A stretch of DNA of 64,000 bases from Streptomyces sp. NRRL F-5727 (lineage in GTDB: Bacteria; Actinomycetota; Actinomycetes; Streptomycetales; Streptomycetaceae): contig NZ_JOGX01000007.1 in NCBI RefSeq assembly GCF_000719555.1, forward strand, positions 124,001 to 188,000. The letters are read 5' to 3'. This document shows, in pieces, positions 54,591 through 64,000 of the stretch. The notes under the pieces were generated by a model, which was not told the DNA's origin, did not search any database, and saw only the letters and a program-made list of their open reading frames with translations. Each line of letters starts with the position of its first letter. The first letter of the stretch is position 1. Made by a program: the position numbers and the translations under genes.

Positions 54591-55675
54591 GAGGCACTCC
54601 TGAGGGCCGGGTCGGCGAGTTCGGTGAGGGCGGTGTCGAGTTCGGCGGCGAGCACCTCGACGAGCTCCGCGGCGGGCAGCTCGCGGGCCAGCCGGTGGCC
54701 CTGGCCCGCCCACAGGGCCATGCCCTGGGGGTCGCCGGCGCCGGCGGCGGCCTTCCGCAGCGGGGCGGTGAGGTGGTGGATCTCGGGGTAGCCGGCGGGG
54801 GCGTACGGGCCGTGCTCGCGCATGAAGCGGTTGACGAGCCCGCGGGCGGGCCGGCCGGAGAAGGCCCGGGTGAGGGCGGTCCGGTTGAAGAGCGGGTCGG
54901 TGAGGGCCCGCTTGTGCAGCGGGTGGGCGCCGGACTCGGGGCAGACGAGGAAGGCGGTGCCGAGCTGGGCGGCGGCGGCCCCGGCGGCGAGCACGGCGGC
55001 GATCTGCGCGCCGCGCATCAGGCCGCCGGCGGCGACCAGCGGCAGCGCGGTCGTCTCCCGGACCTGGGTGAGCAGGGCGAGCAGGCCGGTGCCGCGCTGC
55101 TCGTCGGCCGGGTCGTCCCGGTACGAGCCCTGGTGGCCGCCCGCCTCGACGCCCTGGACGCACAGCGCGTCGGCGCCCGCCGCCTGGGCCGTGCGGGCCT
55201 CGTCGGCGGAGGTGACGGTGACGATCGTGTACGTGCCGGCGCGGGCGAACGCCTCCAGGGTCTCGGGCTTCGGGCAGCCGAAGGTGAAGGAGACGACGGG
55301 GACCGGGTCCTCCAGGAGGATCGCCAGCTTGGACTCGTACCCGTCGTCACGCGAGTCGTCGGTCTCGCCGAGCGGGGTCCCGTACCAGCCGGCCTCCCCG
55401 GCCAGCTGGTGGCGGTAGACCTCGATGGCCGCGGGGTCGGCGGTGGGGCCGGTCTGCGGCATGAAGACGTTGACGCCGAAGGGCTGTCCGGTCAGCCCGC
55501 GGACCTGTTTGATCTCCTGGTAGAGACCGCCGGCCGTCTTGTACCCGGCGGCGAGGAAGCCGAGCGCGCCGGCCGCGCCGACGGCTCCGACGAGCGCGGG
55601 ACTGGAAGCGCCACCCGCCATGGGGGCCTGCACGATCGGGTACCGGAAGAGATCGTTCAGTGCGGTGGTGGACAT
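54587..55675 (-). CDS. Nitronate monooxygenase (NPD/2-nitropropane dioxygenase family)
   Basis: FMN TIM-barrel protein of 362 residues. VQAPMAGGASSPALVGAVGA begins the barrel, GVNVFMPQTGPTADPAA follows, and GVEAGGHQGSYRDDP, LVAAGGLMRGAQIAAVLAAG and AAAQLGTAFLVCPESGAH bind FMN phosphate. Enzymes of this family oxidise alkyl nitronates such as propionate-3-nitronate. It starts 215 nt after dnaJ and overlaps rsmE. ATG 55675 is the natural start. Confidence 0.88.
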   Translation of the reverse strand: MSTTALNDLFRYPIVQAPMAGGASSPALVGAVGAAGALGFLAAGYKTAGGLYQEIKQVRGLTGQPFGVNVFMPQTGPTADPAAIEVYRHQLAGEAGWYGTPLGETDDSRDDGYESKLAILLEDPVPVVSFTFGCPKPETLEAFARAGTYTIVTVTSADEARTAQAAGADALCVQGVEAGGHQGSYRDDPADEQRGTGLLALLTQVRETTALPLVAAGGLMRGAQIAAVLAAGAAAAQLGTAFLVCPESGAHPLHKRALTDPLFNRTALTRAFSGRPARGLVNRFMREHGPYAPAGYPEIHHLTAPLRKAAAGAGDPQGMALWAGQGHRLARELPAAELVEVLAAELDTALTELADPALRSAS

Positions 55676-55713
55676 ATGGGCATCGTGTCATGCCCGTTCC
55701 CGGGCACGGGAAA

Positions 55714-55738
55714 GGGGCGGCACTCAGAGTGCCACCCC
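55714..55738 (-). terminator. Terminator downstream of dnaJ
   Basis: Stem GGGGCGGCACT / AGTGCCACCCC with one mismatch and a 3-nt loop. On the minus strand it is followed by CTTTCCCG. It would separate dnaJ from the nitronate monooxygenase gene. Confidence 0.6.
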
Positions 55739-55778
55739 TCTCACGCAGCGATCACACAGCGATCACGCCGTTCCCGGA

Positions 55779-55831
55779 TCAGCGCCCGTTGAACACGTCC
55801 TTCAGCCGCGAGAACAAGCCCTGCTGCCCCG
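55779..55831 (-). repeat. Duplicated dnaJ 3' end, downstream copy
   Basis: Read on the minus strand this stretch encodes PGQQGLFSRLKDVFNGR and a stop, and repeats 55891-55943 with about three mismatches over 52 nt at a period of 112 nt. It is not preceded by an open frame of its own, so it is a copy of a gene end, not a gene. Confidence 0.85.
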
Positions 55832-55890
55832 GCCGACTGTGCTCACCCGGGGGACGACCCCCGGACCCCCAGCAGCAGGGGCCCGACCGC

Positions 55891-57027
55891 TCAGCGCCCG
55901 TTGAACGCGTCCTTCAGCCGCGAGAACAGCCCCTGCTGCCCCGGCTGGAACTGGCCCGTGGGCCGTTCCTCGCCGCGCAGCTTGGCCAGTTCGCGCAGGA
56001 GGCGCTCCTGCTCGGCGTCGAGCTTGCCCGGGGTCTGGACCTCGACGTGGACGATCAGGTCGCCGCGCCCGTTGCCCCGCAGGTGCGTGACGCCGCGGCC
56101 GTGCAGCGGGACCGACTGGCCGGACTGGGTGCCCGGGCGGATGTCGATCTCCTCCAGCCCGTCCAGCGTCTGGAGCTGCACCTTCGTGCCGAGCGCCGCC
56201 GCCGTCATCGGGAGGGTGACCGTGCAGTGCAGGTCGTCGCCGCGCCGCTGGAAGACCTCGTGCGGGGTCTCCTGGATCTCGACGTACAGGTCGCCGGCGG
56301 GGCCGCCGCCGGGGCCGACCTCGCCCTCGCCCGCGAGCTGGATCCGGGTGCCGTTGTCGACACCGGCGGGGATCTTCACCGTCAGCGTGCGCCGCGACCG
56401 GACCCGGCCGTCGCCCGCGCACTCGGGGCACGGGGTCGGGACGACGGTGCCGAAGCCCTGGCACTGGGGGCAGGGCCGGGAGGTCATGACCTGGCCGAGG
56501 AACGACCGGGTGACCTGCGAGACCTCGCCGCGGCCGCGGCACATGTCACAGGTCTGCGCGGAGGTGCCGGGGGCGGCACCCTCACCCGAACAGGTGGTGC
56601 AGACGACGGCCGTGTCGACCTGGATGTCCTTGGTCGTGCCGAAGGCCGCCTCGTTGAGGTCGATCTCCAGACGGATCATGGCGTCCTGGCCGCGGCGGGT
56701 CCGCGAGCGCGGTCCGCGCTGCGAGGCCGTGCCGAAGAAGGCGTCCATGATGTCGGAGAAGTTGCCGAAGCCACCGGCCCCGAAGCCGCCCGCGCCGCCC
56801 CCGCCGGAGTTGGACAGGGGGTCGCCGCCGAGGTCGTAGACCTGCTTCTTCTGCGGGTCCGACAGGACCTCGTAGGCGGCGTTGATCTCCTTGAACCGCT
56901 CCTGCGTCTTCGGGTCCGGATTGACGTCCGGGTGAAGCTCGCGGGCCAGGCGGCGGAAAGCCTTCTTGATCTCGTCCTGGGACGCGTCGCGGCGCACGCC
57001 GAGTGTGGCGTAGTAGTCCGTGGCCAC
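55891..57027 (-). CDS. dnaJ: Chaperone DnaJ (hrcA-linked copy)
   Basis: J-protein of 378 residues that stimulates DnaK. J-domain (1-70) with HPDVNPDPK, Gly-rich stretch GGGGAGGFGAGGFGNF (about 75-92), four zinc repeats CTTCSGEG, CDMCRGRG, CPQCQGFG and CPECAGDG, then the substrate-binding domain. GTG 57027 directly follows the hrcA TAA with no gap. Heat regulation via CIRCE upstream of hrcA is expected. The 3' end (FSRLKDAFNGR) is partly duplicated downstream. Streptomyces usually has a second dnaJ in the dnaK operon, outside this window. Confidence 0.95.
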   Translation of the reverse strand: MATDYYATLGVRRDASQDEIKKAFRRLARELHPDVNPDPKTQERFKEINAAYEVLSDPQKKQVYDLGGDPLSNSGGGGAGGFGAGGFGNFSDIMDAFFGTASQRGPRSRTRRGQDAMIRLEIDLNEAAFGTTKDIQVDTAVVCTTCSGEGAAPGTSAQTCDMCRGRGEVSQVTRSFLGQVMTSRPCPQCQGFGTVVPTPCPECAGDGRVRSRRTLTVKIPAGVDNGTRIQLAGEGEVGPGGGPAGDLYVEIQETPHEVFQRRGDDLHCTVTLPMTAAALGTKVQLQTLDGLEEIDIRPGTQSGQSVPLHGRGVTHLRGNGRGDLIVHVEVQTPGKLDAEQERLLRELAKLRGEERPTGQFQPGQQGLFSRLKDAFNGR

Positions 57028-58047
57028 TTACGACTCCGCCAGGATCTGTCCGACGTAACGTGCCACTGCGCGTACCGCTCCCATCGTTCCGGGGTAGTCC
57101 ATGCGGGTCGGTCCGACCACGCCGAGTTTGGCGACTGCCTCGCCGCCCGAACCGTAGCCGACCGAGACGACGGACGTGGAGTTCAGCCCTTCGTAGGCGT
57201 TCTCGTGCCCGATGCGTACGGTCATGCCCGATTCCTTGACCTCGCCGAGCAGCTTGAGGAGCACGACCTGCTCCTCAAGGGCCTCCAGGACGGGCCTGAT
57301 CGTCAGCGGGAAGTCGTGTCCGAAGCGGGTGAGATTGGCGGTGCCGCCGATCATCAGCCGCTCCTCGTGCTCCTCCACGAGCGTCTCCAGGAGGGTCGCG
57401 AGCACGGTCGAGACCGTGGCGCGCTCCTCGGGCTCCTCGAAGGACTCGGGGAGGTCCTGTACCAGCTGCGGCACGTCGGCGAAGCGACGGCCGCCGACCC
57501 GGCTGTTCAGCCGGGCCCGCAGATCGGCGAGGGAGGTCTCGCCGAAGGGCGCGGGACAGTCGATCACCCGCTGCTCGACCCGTCCGGTGTCCGTGATCAG
57601 GACGAGCATCAGCCGGGCCGGGGCCAGCGACAGCAGCTCGACGTGACGGATCGACGAACGGGTCAGCGACGGGTACTGGACGACGGCGACCTGCCGGGTC
57701 AGCTGCGCGAGCAGCCGCACCGTACGGCCCACGACGTCGTCGAGGTCCACTGCGCCGTCGAGGAAGTTGTGGATGGCGCGCCGCTCGGGGGTCGAGAGCG
57801 GCTTGACGCCGGCCAGCCGGTCCACGAAGAGACGGTAGCCCTTGTCGGTGGGGATCCGGCCGGCGCTGGTGTGGGGCTGGGCGATGTACCCCTCCTCCTC
57901 CAGCACCGCCATGTCGTTGCGCACGGTGGCGGGAGAGACCCCGAGCTTGTGGCGCTCCGTGAGCGCCTTGGAACCGACCGGTTCCTCGGTGCCGACGTAG
58001 TCCTGGACGATGGCGCGCAGCACCTCGAGTCTGCGTTCGCTCAGCAC
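57028..58047 (-). CDS. hrcA: Heat-inducible repressor HrcA
   Basis: Repressor of 339 residues. The N-terminal winged helix reads [20 protein letters not shown], then [20 protein letters not shown]. The GAF-like and dimerisation regions include [20 protein letters not shown] and [23 protein letters not shown] 58047 is chosen since GGGAGGT then has 6-nt spacing. A CIRCE element lies 41 nt upstream, so HrcA represses its own operon. Overlaps dnaJ by none; gap zero. Confidence 0.95.
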   Translation of the reverse strand: MLSERRLEVLRAIVQDYVGTEEPVGSKALTERHKLGVSPATVRNDMAVLEEEGYIAQPHTSAGRIPTDKGYRLFVDRLAGVKPLSTPERRAIHNFLDGAVDLDDVVGRTVRLLAQLTRQVAVVQYPSLTRSSIRHVELLSLAPARLMLVLITDTGRVEQRVIDCPAPFGETSLADLRARLNSRVGGRRFADVPQLVQDLPESFEEPEERATVSTVLATLLETLVEEHEERLMIGGTANLTRFGHDFPLTIRPVLEALEEQVVLLKLLGEVKESGMTVRIGHENAYEGLNSTSVVSVGYGSGGEAVAKLGVVGPTRMDYPGTMGAVRAVARYVGQILAES

Positions 58048-58087
58048 GCGCACACCTCCCGTTCCAGCCGTTCCGGTTGCTCCGCTT

Positions 58088-58114
58088 TTGGCACTCGCCC
58101 TGTCCGAGTGCCAG
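58088..58114 (-). promoter_or_regulatory. CIRCE operator
   Basis: TTGGCACTC (58088-58096), 9-nt spacer, GAGTGCCAG (58106-58114). It matches the CIRCE consensus TTAGCACTC-N9-GAGTGCTAA with Streptomyces-type GC changes in the outer bases, and sits directly upstream of hrcA. Confidence 0.9.
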
Positions 58115-58185
58115 GAAACCCCCGGCCAGTGTACGGCCGGGCCCGTCGCTCCTGGCAAGGAGGCGGACCCGCTAGCGTCGGCGGC

Positions 58186-58923
58186 ATGGACATCGACGAA
58201 GCGGTCTGGGCGGCTCAGGGGTGGGAACGGCTCGCGGACGGGGTGGGCCGGCGGCGGCTCCCCGGCTGGGACGCGACGACCGGACTGGTCGTGGGAGAAC
58301 GGGCCGTGCTGCTGTACGACACCGGCTCCACGCTCGCCGAGGGCGCCGGGATCCGGGCCCAGGCGGAGGCGATCACCGGCGGCCGGCGCGTGACGCACAT
58401 CGCACTCGGCCACCCCCACTTCGACCACGTCCTGGGCACGGCCGCCTTCGCCGGCGCGGAGGTCTTCGGCGCGGTCGGCACGGACGAGCTCCTCGGCTCC
58501 GCGCACGCCCGCGAGGAGCTGTACACGGACGCGGTACGGCAGGGCGTCGACGAGCGGGCCGCGGCGGAGGCGACGGAGGTGCTGGTGGCCCCGCGCCACA
58601 CCGTCACCGGCGAGTGGACCCTCGACCTGGGCGGCCGCCAGGTCCTCCTGGCCAATCTGGGCCCCGCCCACTCCGGCCACGACCTGGTCGTCTGCGTACC
58701 GGGCGAGCGGGAGGTCGTCTTCTGCGGCGACCTGGTCGAGGAGTCCGGCGAGCCGCAGGCCGGCCCGGACGCGATCGGCCACCGCTGGCCCGACGCCCTC
58801 GACCGCCTCCTCGCCCTCGGCGGCGAGGACGCCCTGTACGTCCCCGGCCACGGCGCGACGGTCGACGCGGCCTTCGTCCGACGCCAGCGCGATGAACTGG
58901 CACGCCGCTTCGGGGTGTCGTAG
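58186..58923 (+). CDS. Metallo-beta-lactamase fold hydrolase
   Basis: Protein of 245 residues. The zinc motif is [20 protein letters not shown] (HxHxDH-type variant HPHFDH), with [29 protein letters not shown] and [10 protein letters not shown] supplying the other ligands. Substrate not determined. ATG 58186 follows TAGCGT (58173-58178) by the distance expected of a leaderless message. It is divergent from hrcA. The DUF3097 gene starts 43 nt downstream on the same strand. Confidence 0.85.
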   Translation: MDIDEAVWAAQGWERLADGVGRRRLPGWDATTGLVVGERAVLLYDTGSTLAEGAGIRAQAEAITGGRRVTHIALGHPHFDHVLGTAAFAGAEVFGAVGTDELLGSAHAREELYTDAVRQGVDERAAAEATEVLVAPRHTVTGEWTLDLGGRQVLLANLGPAHSGHDLVVCVPGEREVVFCGDLVEESGEPQAGPDAIGHRWPDALDRLLALGGEDALYVPGHGATVDAAFVRRQRDELARRFGVS

Positions 58924-58966
58924 CGTCCGCGGAGAACCCGCCCGCGCCCCCGGAGGACTGGAACCC

Positions 58967-59773
58967 GTGCGCAGCTACGACGCCGACCTCACCCCGCCGT
59001 GGAAGCGGGCGGCGCCCGTCCCCGAGGTCCCGGCCGACCCGGACCTGGTGGTCGAGGAGGTCTCCACGGGCTTCTGCGGGGCGGTGATCCGCTGCGAGGC
59101 GGGGACGGTGACGCTGGAGGACCGCTTCGGCAAGCACCGCGTCTTCCCGCTCGACCCGCGCGGCTTCCTCCTGGACGGCCGCGTGGTGACCCTGGTGCGC
59201 CCCACCGCCCCCGCCGCGTCCCGCCCGGCCCGTACGGCCTCCGGCTCGATCGCCGTCCCCGGCGCCCGGGCCCGGGTCGCCCGCGCGAGCCGCATCTACG
59301 TCGAGGGCCGCCACGACGCGGAGCTGGTGGAACGCGTCTGGGGCGACGACCTGCGCATCGAGGGCGTGGTCGTCGAGTACCTGGAGGGCGTCGACCACCT
59401 CCCGGAGATCGTCGCCGACTTCGCCCCGGGCCCCGACGCCCGCCTCGGCGTCCTCGTCGACCACCTGGTCCCGGGCTCCAAGGAGTCCCGCATCGCCGCC
59501 CAGGTCGCCTCGGACCACGTCCTGGTCGTCGGCCACCCCTACATCGACATCTGGCAGGCGGTGAAGCCGTCCGTCCTCGGCATCCGCGCCTGGCCGGAGA
59601 TCCCCCGCGGCCAGGACTGGAAGACGGGCACCTGCCAGGCCCTCGGCTGGCCCGCCGACAACACGGGCGCGATCTGGCAGGCCATCCTGAAGCGGGTCAC
59701 GTCCTACAAGGACCTGGAACCCGAGCTCCTGGGCAAGGTGGAGCACCTGATCGACTTCGTGACGGTGGGCTAG
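58967..59773 (+). CDS. DUF3097 family protein
   Basis: Protein of 268 residues. [39 protein letters not shown], and the region [20 protein letters not shown] to [20 protein letters not shown] identify the actinobacterial DUF3097 family. The segment [13 protein letters not shown] with conserved Glu/His/Asp resembles a TOPRIM-like fold, which I suggest only tentatively. GTG 58967 has GGAGGA at 58952-58957. Function unknown. It is convergent with hemW. Confidence 0.85.
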   Translation: MRSYDADLTPPWKRAAPVPEVPADPDLVVEEVSTGFCGAVIRCEAGTVTLEDRFGKHRVFPLDPRGFLLDGRVVTLVRPTAPAASRPARTASGSIAVPGARARVARASRIYVEGRHDAELVERVWGDDLRIEGVVVEYLEGVDHLPEIVADFAPGPDARLGVLVDHLVPGSKESRIAAQVASDHVLVVGHPYIDIWQAVKPSVLGIRAWPEIPRGQDWKTGTCQALGWPADNTGAIWQAILKRVTSYKDLEPELLGKVEHLIDFVTVG

Positions 59774-59885
59774 CCGGCCCCGTGCGGGCGGCTGTCCCGC
59801 AGGGCGGGACGGGTGGGCGCACCGGACGGCGCCCCCGGCGGCGCCCAGGCGTCCGCGCCCGGGCCCGCACCACCAGGACGGCGCC

Positions 59886-61127
59886 CTAGTCCACCAGGTC
59901 CCGCACCACCGCGTCCGCCAGCAACCGCCCCCGCAGCGTCAGCACGGCCCGCCCGGCACCGTACGGCTCGGCATCGAGCAGCCCGTCCGCGAGCGCCCGC
60001 TCGGCCGCGGCCCGCCCCGCCGGCTTCAGCAGCCCCAGCTCGACGCCCTCCCGAAGCCGCAGCTCCAGCAGGATCCGCTCGACCCGCCGGTCCTCGTCCG
60101 ACAGGAGCTCCCGTCCGGCGCCCGGCGACCGCCCCTCCCCCAGGGCCGCCGCGTACGCGCCCGGGTGCTTGACGTTCCACCACCGCACCCCGCCCACGTG
60201 CGAGTGGGCGCCGGGACCCGCGCCCCACCAGTCCGCGCCGCGCCAGTACAGCTCGTTGTGGAGGCAGCGCCCGGCGTCGGAGGTGGCCCAGTTGGACACC
60301 TCGTACCAGGAGAACCCGGCCTCCTCGAAGGCCGCGTCGGCGATCAGGTACCGGTCCGCGTGCACGTCGTCGTCGGTCATCGGGACCTCGCCGCGCCGGA
60401 TCCGCCGCGCCAGCTGCGTACCCTCCTCGACGATCAGGGCGTACGCGCTGACGTGGTCGGGCCCGGCCCCGATGGCCGCGTCGAGCGACGCCCGCCAGTC
60501 GTCGTCGCTCTCCCCGGGCGTCCCGTAGATGAGGTCGAGGTTGACGTGCTCGAACCCGGCGGCCCGCGCCTCCGCGACGCACGCCTCGGGCCGCCCCGGC
60601 GTGTGGTTCCGGTCGAGCACCTTCAGCACGTGCGGCCGGGCGCTCTGCATCCCGAAGGAGATCCGGTTGAAGCCGCCGGCCCGCAGCTCCGCCAGGTAGG
60701 CGGGGTCCACGGACTCCGGATTCGCCTCGGTCGTCACCTCGGCGTCGTCGGCGAGCCCGAACTCGTCCCGGATCGCCGCCAGCATCCGGACGAGGTCGCC
60801 GGCGGCCAGCATCGTCGGCGTGCCGCCGCCGACGAAGACGGTCCGCACCGGCCGCGGGTCGTCGCCGAGCACCTTCCGGGCGAGCCGGATCTCCTCGGCG
60901 ACCTGCCCCGCGTAGTTGTCCCGCGAGGCGAGCACGCCGCCGGCACCGCGCAGCTCGCTCGCGGTGTACGTGTTGAAGTCGCAGTACCCGCACCGCGTGG
61001 CGCAGTACGGCACGTGCAGATAGAACCCGAGCGGCCGCTCCCCGGCCCCTTCCAGGGCGCGCGCGGGCAGCGCCCCGTCCTCGGGCATGGGCTCACCATC
61101 GGGCAGTACGGAAGGCATGGGGTCCAT
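59886..61127 (-). CDS. hemW: Radical SAM protein HemW (coproporphyrinogen III oxidase-like)
   Basis: Protein of 413 residues. HVPYCATRCGYCDFNTYTAS contains the radical-SAM CxxxCxxC cluster motif. VFVGGGTPTMLAAGDL, TTEANPESVDPAYLAELRAG and CLHNELYWRGADWWGAGPGA, with the HNxxYW motif, place it with HemW, a haem chaperone-like protein, rather than a true HemN oxidase. ATG 61127 or 61118 are both possible starts. Convergent with DUF3097. Confidence 0.92.
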   Translation of the reverse strand: MDPMPSVLPDGEPMPEDGALPARALEGAGERPLGFYLHVPYCATRCGYCDFNTYTASELRGAGGVLASRDNYAGQVAEEIRLARKVLGDDPRPVRTVFVGGGTPTMLAAGDLVRMLAAIRDEFGLADDAEVTTEANPESVDPAYLAELRAGGFNRISFGMQSARPHVLKVLDRNHTPGRPEACVAEARAAGFEHVNLDLIYGTPGESDDDWRASLDAAIGAGPDHVSAYALIVEEGTQLARRIRRGEVPMTDDDVHADRYLIADAAFEEAGFSWYEVSNWATSDAGRCLHNELYWRGADWWGAGPGAHSHVGGVRWWNVKHPGAYAAALGEGRSPGAGRELLSDEDRRVERILLELRLREGVELGLLKPAGRAAAERALADGLLDAEPYGAGRAVLTLRGRLLADAVVRDLVD

Positions 61128-61176
61128 TGTCCCGCACCCCGCTCCCGTACCGCCCGCGGCGGGCGTCAGGCCGGGA

Positions 61177-63054
<1,878 letters not shown>

Positions 63055-63108
63055 GTCGTCCTCCGGGCGGCGGCGGTGCCTGTTGGGGTGCAACTGCGGA
63101 TGCGTAAC

Positions 63109-63122
63109 TAACTCACGAGTAA
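63109..63122 (-). promoter_or_regulatory. Operator-like palindrome upstream of fadD
   Basis: TAACTCACGAGTAA (plus strand): arms TNACTC / GAGTNA around two bases. It lies 55 nt before the fadD GTG, in the likely promoter. A TetR-type fatty-acid regulator is a reasonable candidate, but no such gene is adjacent. Confidence 0.4.
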
Positions 63123-63182
63123 CCTTCGGGGGGCTTCAGATTAGAGGGCCGACGTCCGGCGCGTAAGAGCCTGTGGATAACG

Positions 63183-63217
63183 AACGGGTCCGCGCGCCGG
63201 TGGCACGCGGACCCGTT
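63183..63217. terminator. Terminator of lepA
   Basis: Stem AACGGGTCCGCGCGCC / GGCACGCGGACCCGTT with one mismatch and a 3-nt loop, 18 nt after the lepA stop. Confidence 0.8.
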
Positions 63218-63234
63218 CCTGTCGGCCGAGCTGA

Positions 63235-64000
63235 CTACTTCTTGCCCTTGCCGGCGGATTCGTCGCTCGACAGGACGGCGATGAACGCCTCCTGCGGGAC
63301 CTCCACCGAGCCGACCATCTTCATCCGCTTCTTGCCTTCCTTCTGCTTCTCCAGCAGCTTCCGCTTACGGGAGATGTCACCGCCGTAGCACTTGGCGAGG
63401 ACGTCCTTGCGGATGGCGCGGATGGTCTCGCGGGCGATGACCCGGGAGCCGATGGCGGCCTGGATCGGCACCTCGAACGCCTGCCGCGGGATGAGCTCGC
63501 GCAGCTTGGCGACGAGCCGCACGCCGTACGCGTAGGCGGCGTCCTTGTGGGTGATCGCCGAGAAGGCGTCCACCTTGTCGCCGTGCAGCAGGATGTCGAC
63601 CTTGACCAGGCTGGAGGACTGCTCGCCGGTGGGCTCGTAGTCGAGCGAGGCGTAGCCGCGGGTCTTGGACTTCAGCTGGTCGAAGAAGTCGAAGACGATC
63701 TCGGCCAGCGGGAGGGTGTAGCGGATCTCGACCCGGTCCTCGGAGAGGTAGTCCATGCCGAGGAGGGTGCCGCGCCGGTTCTGGCACAGCTCCATGATCG
63801 AGCCGATGAACTCGGTGGGCGCGAGGATCGTGGCGCGCACGACCGGCTCGTACACCTCGTCGATCTTGCCCTCGGGGAACTCGCTCGGGTTGGTGACCGT
63901 GTGCTCGCTGCCGTCCTCCATGACCACGCGGTAGACCACGTTGGGGGCGGTGGCGATCAGGTCGAGCCCGAACTCGCGCTCCAGCCGCTCGCGGATCACG
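63235..64000 (-). CDS. lepA: Elongation factor 4 (LepA), C-terminal part
   Basis: Partial gene, cut by the right window edge; 254 C-terminal residues are visible. It contains domain V ([40 protein letters not shown]) and the LepA-specific C-terminal domain ([19 protein letters not shown]; REDxxx-like [20 protein letters not shown]), ending [11 protein letters not shown]4 is a ribosome-associated GTPase thought to aid translation under stress or ribosome assembly. The GTP-binding half lies outside. It is followed by a terminator. The last visible codon is not the true start. Confidence 0.95.
   Translation of the reverse strand, partial: VIRERLEREFGLDLIATAPNVVYRVVMEDGSEHTVTNPSEFPEGKIDEVYEPVVRATILAPTEFIGSIMELCQNRRGTLLGMDYLSEDRVEIRYTLPLAEIVFDFFDQLKSKTRGYASLDYEPTGEQSSSLVKVDILLHGDKVDAFSAITHKDAAYAYGVRLVAKLRELIPRQAFEVPIQAAIGSRVIARETIRAIRKDVLAKCYGGDISRKRKLLEKQKEGKKRMKMVGSVEVPQEAFIAVLSSDESAGKGKK

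Overview
This window is a high-GC actinobacterial chromosome segment, almost certainly Streptomyces. Evidence: third codon positions are nearly all G or C, GTG starts and GTGA or ATGA stop/start overlaps are common, several promoters place the start codon on the predicted +1 (leaderless mRNA), and the gene order is the familiar Streptomyces core block (ppdK, dusB, glyS, znuACB-zur, uppS, recO, leuA, era, corC-ybeY-phoH, hrcA-dnaJ, hemW, fadD, lepA). I see no rRNA, tRNA, CRISPR array, transposase or prophage.

Layout. 1-8.1 kb is accessory: the end of nirD, a TetR/MFS/SDR cluster, a VOC protein, a truncated haemoglobin, an SRPBCC protein, a beta-propeller-like protein, a Tat-exported PhoX-like protein and an ArsR-type regulator. 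8.5-15.5 kb holds ppdK, dusB, an XRE-regulator/MFS divergon and a 60-aa protein. 15.7-17.3 kb is an aldo/keto reductase-TetR pair with two palindromes. 17.4-24.6 kb is core: glyS, the zinc uptake operon znuACB with zur, a YcxB-like protein, uppS and recO. 25.3-30.3 kb carries two related membrane proteins, ferredoxin-NADP reductase with an iron-box-like site, a TPR-only protein and a TerB-like protein. 30.4-35.7 kb has a sortase-type LAxTG surface protein, leuA with a Leu-rich leader peptide, a protealysin-like protease with its emfourin-like inhibitor, and a hypothetical gene coupled to era. 36.7-39.8 kb is a WxL/DUF916-type surface-protein locus just upstream of era. 40-51.3 kb holds a catalytically dead-looking cytidine deaminase homologue, a second XRE/MFS divergon, mmcQ-corC-ybeY-phoH, a PfkB kinase, an MFS protein and add-rnz-HIT. 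51.3-64 kb holds an AAA ATPase with a TPR membrane partner, rsmE, a nitronate monooxygenase, the hrcA-dnaJ heat-shock operon, DUF3097, hemW, fadD and the 3' part of lepA.

Main new observation. Four minus-strand genes carry a 15-bp palindrome, YTGAYG-N3-CRTCRR, 57-82 nt upstream of the start codon: the TerB-like gene, the LAxTG surface protein, the WxL-like protein and a small secreted protein. The constant placement and the cell-surface theme suggest one regulon for envelope proteins, and the WxL/DUF916 set may be a surface complex. This is inference from sequence and needs a genome-wide motif search. Other notable items are duplicated 3' ends at dnaJ and at the small secreted gene, a triple CTGGTACCAGG array, and the His-less aldo/keto reductase.
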